A stretch of 9,484 nucleotides of DNA, from positions 1 to 9,484 of the forward strand of contig JAOTYN010000134.1 in the NCBI GenBank assembly GCA_029861825.1, given 5' to 3'. Under the pieces are notes generated by a model that ran no database searches, had not been told where the DNA came from, and worked only from the letters and a program-made list of their open reading frames with translations. Below, piece by piece: positions 5,637-9,484 of the stretch. Source of the stretch: Cyclobacteriaceae bacterium. GTDB taxonomy: Bacteria > Bacteroidota > Bacteroidia > Cytophagales > Cyclobacteriaceae. Position 1 is the first letter of the stretch; the number at the start of each line of letters is the position of its first letter. Made by a program: the position numbers and the translations under genes.

Positions 5637-6250
5637 ACGATAAGATAATCAACGGTAGTCATGAGCTTTTTACCCGCTTTGGGGTCAAAAGTATTACCAT
5701 GGATGATATAGCCAAGCACCTGTCTATTTCCAAAAAGACCATATATCAATATTTCAAGGACAAAAATGACCTGGTGATTTCCGTCAGCAAAATGCACTTG
5801 GAACAGGAGAGGGAAGAGATCCAAAGTATCAAGGACCAAACTACCAACGCCATTGAGACCCTGATTGAGGAATCACTTTGTATGAGAAAGAAAATGAGCG
5901 ATCTCAACCCTTCCTTGATCTACGACCTTCAGAAGTACCATCCTGAGGCCTGGAACCTGTACTTGGAGTCCAAGGAAGCGGTGTATATCCGCTCCCTGGA
6001 TGAAACCCTGAAGAGCGGAATGGCTGAAGGATATTTTAGAGAGGACATCAACCCAGGGATCCTGGCGGTATTGCGGGTGGAGCAGATTGAAATGGCCTTA
6101 AATAACCGGGCTTACCCCAGGCAGAGGTTTGACTTTAAGGATGTATTGATTCAACTGTTCGACCATTTCCTAAATGGACTGGTTTCTGAAAAAGGACGAA
6201 AACTTTTAAAAAAATATCAGCATGCGCATGTTGAGCTTAACTCAAAATAA
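5627..6250 (+). CDS. TetR/AcrR-family transcriptional regulator
   Basis: This 207-residue cytoplasmic DNA-binding protein is probably a repressor of the efflux operon it heads. The N-terminal TetR DNA-binding domain is clear: a first helix (YDKIINGSHELFTRFG), then the helix-turn-helix at about 24-44 with ITMDDIAKHLSISKKTIYQYF, and KDKNDLV entering helix 4. The remaining helical region is the ligand-binding and dimerisation domain, which is not conserved in sequence, so the inducer is unknown. Total length is typical. The start is ATG at 5627, lying directly after the palindromic operator candidate. The 3' end overlaps the TolC-like gene by 29 bp in another frame, which ties regulator and pump expression together. 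The family is certain; self-repression is inferred from layout. Confidence 0.93.
   Translation: MSVYDKIINGSHELFTRFGVKSITMDDIAKHLSISKKTIYQYFKDKNDLVISVSKMHLEQEREEIQSIKDQTTNAIETLIEESLCMRKKMSDLNPSLIYDLQKYHPEAWNLYLESKEAVYIRSLDETLKSGMAEGYFREDINPGILAVLRVEQIEMALNNRAYPRQRFDFKDVLIQLFDHFLNGLVSEKGRKLLKKYQHAHVELNSK
6217..6234 (+). promoter_or_regulatory. Potential hairpin over the TolC-like gene start
   Basis: TCAGCAT (6217-6223) can pair with ATGTTGA (6228-6234), including one G-U pair, around a GCGC loop. The core CATGCGCATG (6221-6230) is a perfect 10-bp palindrome that contains both in-frame ATG codons (6222 and 6228). It lies within the end of the TetR coding region, so ribosomes finishing TetR would unfold it. 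This fits translational coupling but is a visual reading only. Confidence 0.35.
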
Positions 6251-7607
6251 ATTATTGGTAGGAGCTGTGGTGATGGCCGCTTTTGTCTCTACTACCGCAT
6301 GGGCACAAGCGCCCCTGGTCTACAGCCTTGAAGACTGCTTGGAGTACTGCATGCAAAATCAAACTACCGTTAGGAATACCGACCTGGACCGTCGGGCAGC
6401 AGCAGCACAAATCGGCGAAACCCGCTCCGACGGGCTGCCTCAGATCGATGCTGACTTTGAGTACTCTAATTACTTTAGCATTCAGCAGGCCTTTTTGCCA
6501 TCTATAATATTCGACCCCAACGCTGGCTTTGACGAGTTTGTGGCGGTACCGTTCAGCCAAAAATACAATGGGAATGCTACACTCTCCGCCACTCAACTGT
6601 TGTTTGACGGATCTTATTTCGTGGGCTTGAAAGCCGCTAAAACCTTCAAGCTGCTGGCGGAGAAAGATCATATAAAAAGCCAGGTCGACGTAGCGGAAAT
6701 GATCACCAAAGCCTACTACACGGTGATGGTAAATGAGGTGGGTCTGGAGCTTACCCGTACCAACTATCAACGACTTGATTCGTTGTTGCGTGAAACCAGG
6801 GCTTTATACGAGAATGGATTTGTGGAAAAAATTGATGTAAACCGTATTCAGGTGGAATTCAACAATGCGGAAGTGAATCTTAGTCGTGGAAGGAGGGTGC
6901 TGGAGCTATCCTACTTATTGTTAAAGTTTCAAATGGGAATGCCCCTCAGCCAAGTAATACAACTGGCAGAGAGTATTCAGGATATTGATTTCCAGTACAA
7001 TGATTATGAGGTTGAAACATTTGATTACCACCACCGTATTGAAATTGGCCAGTTGCAAACTACCAGGGAACTTGCCCAATTGGATCTGAAGAATAACCAG
7101 GTAAAATACATACCTACTATTAGCGCTTTCGCCACCCTGGGAGCCAACGTAGCTACTAACGAACGCTCGGAATTCACCGACTTCAGCGACAGGTGGTTGG
7201 ATTATGGCTTATTCGGACTAAGGTTGAATGTTCCCATATTCGACGGCCTCCGCAAAAGCTATCTGGTCCAGCAAAACCGGATCCAACTGGCACAGATCGA
7301 TAACGAATTTATACGCCTCAAAAACAGTATTGATTATGAGCTTGCCCAGGCCAAAGGAGACTATGCCAATAGCTTGGAATACCTGCGGGCTCAAGAGGAA
7401 AACATGAAATTAGCCCAAGAAGTATTTGAAGCCACCCGAATTAAATACCAGGAAGGGGTGGGCTCGAACCTGGAGTTGGTGGAAGCAGACTCAGCATTCA
7501 AAGAGGCCCAAACAAACTACTTTAACGCTCTGTACGACGCTTTGATAGCGAAGGTCGACGTAGAAAAAGCCTTAGGCTTATTATACAACAATTCAACATC
7601 GGAATAA
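6222..7607 (+). CDS. TolC-like outer membrane efflux protein
   Basis: This outer-membrane channel of a tripartite efflux pump has 461 residues. It starts with a signal peptide (MRMLSLTQNK, hydrophobic core GAVVMAAFVS, cleavage likely after AWA or AWAQA at about residue 28-30). The mature part opens with the family motif YSLEDCLEYCMQNQ, equivalent to the usual SLEECIxxAxxNN. It contains the two long helical halves of the outer membrane efflux repeat, with typical stretches TATQLLFDGSYFVGLKAAK-like in the first half and FGLRLNVPIFDGLRKSYLVQQ-like in the second, and a final RIKYQEGVGSNLELVEADSAF. Either ATG 6222 or ATG 6228 could be used. It overlaps the TetR gene by 29 bp and is followed after 9 nt by the adaptor gene. 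Two cysteines (39 and 43) near the mature N-terminus are uncommon for periplasmic proteins but may be incidental. Confidence 0.92.
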   Translation: MRMLSLTQNKLLVGAVVMAAFVSTTAWAQAPLVYSLEDCLEYCMQNQTTVRNTDLDRRAAAAQIGETRSDGLPQIDADFEYSNYFSIQQAFLPSIIFDPNAGFDEFVAVPFSQKYNGNATLSATQLLFDGSYFVGLKAAKTFKLLAEKDHIKSQVDVAEMITKAYYTVMVNEVGLELTRTNYQRLDSLLRETRALYENGFVEKIDVNRIQVEFNNAEVNLSRGRRVLELSYLLLKFQMGMPLSQVIQLAESIQDIDFQYNDYEVETFDYHHRIEIGQLQTTRELAQLDLKNNQVKYIPTISAFATLGANVATNERSEFTDFSDRWLDYGLFGLRLNVPIFDGLRKSYLVQQNRIQLAQIDNEFIRLKNSIDYELAQAKGDYANSLEYLRAQEENMKLAQEVFEATRIKYQEGVGSNLELVEADSAFKEAQTNYFNALYDALIAKVDVEKALGLLYNNSTSE

Positions 7608-7616
7608 CTGAAGATA

Positions 7617-8759
7617 ATGAAACTTAAATATATCTCCTTCCTAATCCTTTTGATCGCCTGCAATGAAAGTGATACGCTGGAGCAAAAGAAAGCACAGTTA
7701 GACCAACTGAAAACAGAATTGGCCACTTTGAATCAGGAGATCCAATCCCTGGAATCCGAAATAAAGGAGGCCGATCCGGATTATACTAATGGGAACGGAC
7801 TTTATACCCTGGTTTCTACCATAACCCTAAGCCCACAGCCTTTTGAGCATAAATTTGAGGTGCGAGGTTCGGTTGACTCCCGTAAGAATATACAGATCAG
7901 TGCCGAAGCCATGGGAAGGGTGGAAGCTATACTAACGCGCGAAGGGGAAAAGGTTAGAAAAGGTCAGCAGCTATTGACCTTGGATGCCTCGGTTTTACGC
8001 AATTCCATTGAGGAACTAAAAACATCATTGGCTTTAGCTACCACGGTATTTGAAAAACGTCAGCGACTTTGGAAGCAGAATATAGGTTCAGAAATTCAGT
8101 ATCTGGAGGCCAAAACCAATAAAGAAAGCCTGGAACGTCAGTTGGCCACAGCGGAATCACAGCTGATGCAGTACCGGGTTATCGCACCATTTGCCGGAGT
8201 GGTAGATGAAGTACAGGCCAAATTGGGAGAGATGGCACAGCCAGGCCTTCCCCTGTTGCGGATTGTAAGTGTAGATGAGATGCACTTGGAAGCGGAGGTA
8301 TCCGAGTCGTATTTAGGAAACCTGCAGGTCGGTGACTCTGTAGAGTTGTATTTTCCATCCTTTGATACGGAGCTGAGCTCTGTAGTAGCCTCCCTGGGGC
8401 AGGTAATCAATCAACAGAACCGAACATTCACCATTGAGGTGAATCTTCCTGCCAGTAGCATCCCTTACAAGCCCAATCTGGTGGCTATTCTTAAAATCAC
8501 AGATTACTTTCAGGCAGAAAGCATGGTGGTTCCCAGTGGCCTTATACAGCAAGATAATCAGGGGGATTTTGTTTATATACTGGAGAACGGAGATGAAGGG
8601 TCCACCGCCAAAAAGCTTCACGTCGAGGTAGGGCGGTCCTACAACTCCCATACGGAAGTATTGGGGGGCATTGAACCCGGGATGGTATTGATCAAGGAAG
8701 GGCATCGTGAGGTGACTGACGGTGGATTGGTACAACTAGCTGAACGAGAAACCTTGTAA
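7617..8759 (+). CDS. RND efflux periplasmic adaptor subunit (HlyD/MFP family lipoprotein)
   Basis: This membrane-fusion protein of 380 residues links the RND pump to the TolC-like channel. Signal peptide MKLKYISFLILLIAC ends in a lipobox with Cys15, so the protein is a lipoprotein. Residues 21-49 form an extra coiled coil with hydrophobic positions L21, L28, L31, L35, L38, I42, L45 and I49 in regular heptad spacing. The adaptor core follows: first lipoyl half around ISAEAMGRVEAILTREGE (94-111) with VRKGQQLLTLD, an alpha-helical hairpin (about 125-180), second lipoyl half RVIAPFAGVVDEV with GLPLLRIV, then beta-barrel (LEAEVSESYLGNLQVGDSVEL) and membrane-proximal domains. It is preceded by the TolC-like gene and followed 4 nt later by the pump gene. 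Such N-terminal coiled coils occur in some Bacteroidota adaptors, but their role is unclear. Confidence 0.92.
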   Translation: MKLKYISFLILLIACNESDTLEQKKAQLDQLKTELATLNQEIQSLESEIKEADPDYTNGNGLYTLVSTITLSPQPFEHKFEVRGSVDSRKNIQISAEAMGRVEAILTREGEKVRKGQQLLTLDASVLRNSIEELKTSLALATTVFEKRQRLWKQNIGSEIQYLEAKTNKESLERQLATAESQLMQYRVIAPFAGVVDEVQAKLGEMAQPGLPLLRIVSVDEMHLEAEVSESYLGNLQVGDSVELYFPSFDTELSSVVASLGQVINQQNRTFTIEVNLPASSIPYKPNLVAILKITDYFQAESMVVPSGLIQQDNQGDFVYILENGDEGSTAKKLHVEVGRSYNSHTEVLGGIEPGMVLIKEGHREVTDGGLVQLAERETL

Positions 8760-8763
8760 GCAC

Positions 8764-9484
8764 ATGGCGCAATCGAAAACGAAATTTGACAAGGAGTTCG
8801 GTTTAACTAACCTGGCATTGAATAATCGGACTTCGGTAATGGTACTGATGGTACTGATCGTGTTTCTGGGTATAAGCTCTTACATCAACTTACCCAAAGA
8901 GAGTTACCCTGAAGTTGAGATCCCCACCATATACGTGGGAACGGCCCATCCTGGTAACTCCCCGGTGGATATGGAAAACCTAATAACCAGACCGCTGGAA
9001 AAGGAGATTAATACTATTGACGAGATCGATAACATTCGCTCTACCTCGGTCCAGGACTATAGCACCATTATCATCGAGTTCATCACCGGTACTGATGTAC
9101 AAGATGCGCTTCAGAAAGTGAAGGACGCCGTAGACAAAGCCAAACCAGAGCTACCCACCGACCTGGATCAGGACCCGGACGTGTTTGAGATGAACTTCTC
9201 GGAATTCCCCATGTTCAACATCAATCTCTCCGGTGACTTCAGCACCGAAGAACTGAACGATTATGCAGAATACCTGGAAGACGAAATTGAAAAATTCTCG
9301 GAAGTCAGCCGGGTAGACATCCGGGGTGTCGATGAAAAAGAACTTAAGATCATGGCTAACCCCCATGAAATGGAAGCCCGGCAGGTTAGTTTTGAGGACA
9401 TTGAAAATGCTATCAGTGCTGAGAATGTCACCATATCCGGTGGTAACGTGTTAACCGATGGTCAGCGCCGCACCATCAGGATAC
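8764..9484 (+). CDS. RND-family efflux pump, inner membrane subunit (3' end outside window)
   Basis: The frame is open from ATG 8764 to the window end, giving the first 240 residues of a protein normally of about 1000 or more. It is the proton-driven transporter of the tripartite pump. It begins with a cytoplasmic tail (MAQSKTKFDKEFGLTNLALNN), then transmembrane helix 1 (about 24-41) and the family motif LPKESYPEVEIPTIYV. The porter-domain signature PGNSPVDMENLITRPLE (63-79) and the following I-x-S-x-S-x-x-Y-S-T-I-I-I-x-F pattern belong to the AcrB/CzcA superfamily. Residues 100-240 are porter subdomains (VQDALQKVKDAVDKAKPELP, then VDIRGVDEKELKI). The soluble part is strongly acidic. ATG lies 4 nt after the adaptor stop. 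The proton-relay helix 4 is beyond the window, so completeness and the HAE versus HME subclass cannot be judged. Confidence 0.93.
   Translation, partial: MAQSKTKFDKEFGLTNLALNNRTSVMVLMVLIVFLGISSYINLPKESYPEVEIPTIYVGTAHPGNSPVDMENLITRPLEKEINTIDEIDNIRSTSVQDYSTIIIEFITGTDVQDALQKVKDAVDKAKPELPTDLDQDPDVFEMNFSEFPMFNINLSGDFSTEELNDYAEYLEDEIEKFSEVSRVDIRGVDEKELKIMANPHEMEARQVSFEDIENAISAENVTISGGNVLTDGQRRTIRI

Noticed and set aside
6252..6770. 172-codon open frame on the minus strand opposite the TolC-like gene
   Set aside because: It lies entirely over a well-supported gene, its product has no recognisable domain, and its length is explained by codon bias of the sense gene.
8313..8735. 140-codon open frame on the minus strand opposite the adaptor gene
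   Set aside because: It is a shadow of a clear adaptor coding region and the translation has no family features.

Overview
The window looks like a chromosomal segment of a member of the Bacteroidota. The support is moderate base composition, Shine-Dalgarno-poor starts often preceded by A-rich stretches (for example two small ORFs that both begin aaacATGAAA), one plausible TTG/TAnnTTTG-type promoter, lipoprotein signal peptides without proteobacterial-type context, and a TetR / TolC-like / lipoprotein adaptor / RND cluster of the kind common in that phylum. I cannot place it below phylum level. I see no mobile element, tRNA, rRNA or CRISPR array.

Layout. Bases 1-718 (+) are the C-terminal part of an MFS transporter cut by the window edge. 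It converges on a leftward pair, a rhomboid intramembrane protease (1830-2513, -) followed by a TPR-repeat lipoprotein (733-1782, -). Divergent from the rhomboid gene is a short-chain dehydrogenase (2592-3473, +). A 208-bp intergenic region follows that is unusually rich in inverted repeats. It includes a 12-bp perfect pair whose right arm overlaps the start codon of the next gene, a 12-TM MATE-family exporter (3682-5091, +). The 535-bp stretch after it (5092-5626) holds two tandem small ORFs of 37 and 42 codons, each encoding a predicted single-span membrane peptide, and then a palindrome just upstream of a TetR-family regulator gene.

The right third (5627-9484, +) is a tightly packed efflux operon: TetR regulator, TolC-like outer-membrane channel (overlapping the regulator gene by 29 bp), lipoprotein periplasmic adaptor (9-nt gap) and an RND inner-membrane pump (4-nt gap, cut by the window end). 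The products would form one tripartite envelope-spanning pump, with the first gene encoding its probable repressor. The perfect 8-bp palindrome at 5593-5618 is the natural candidate for its operator.

The most interesting items are the MATE leader, where two mutually exclusive pairings can be drawn and one includes the start codon, and the two small membrane-peptide genes. Everything here is read by eye. No folding, alignment or database search was run, so structural and regulatory calls are hypotheses.
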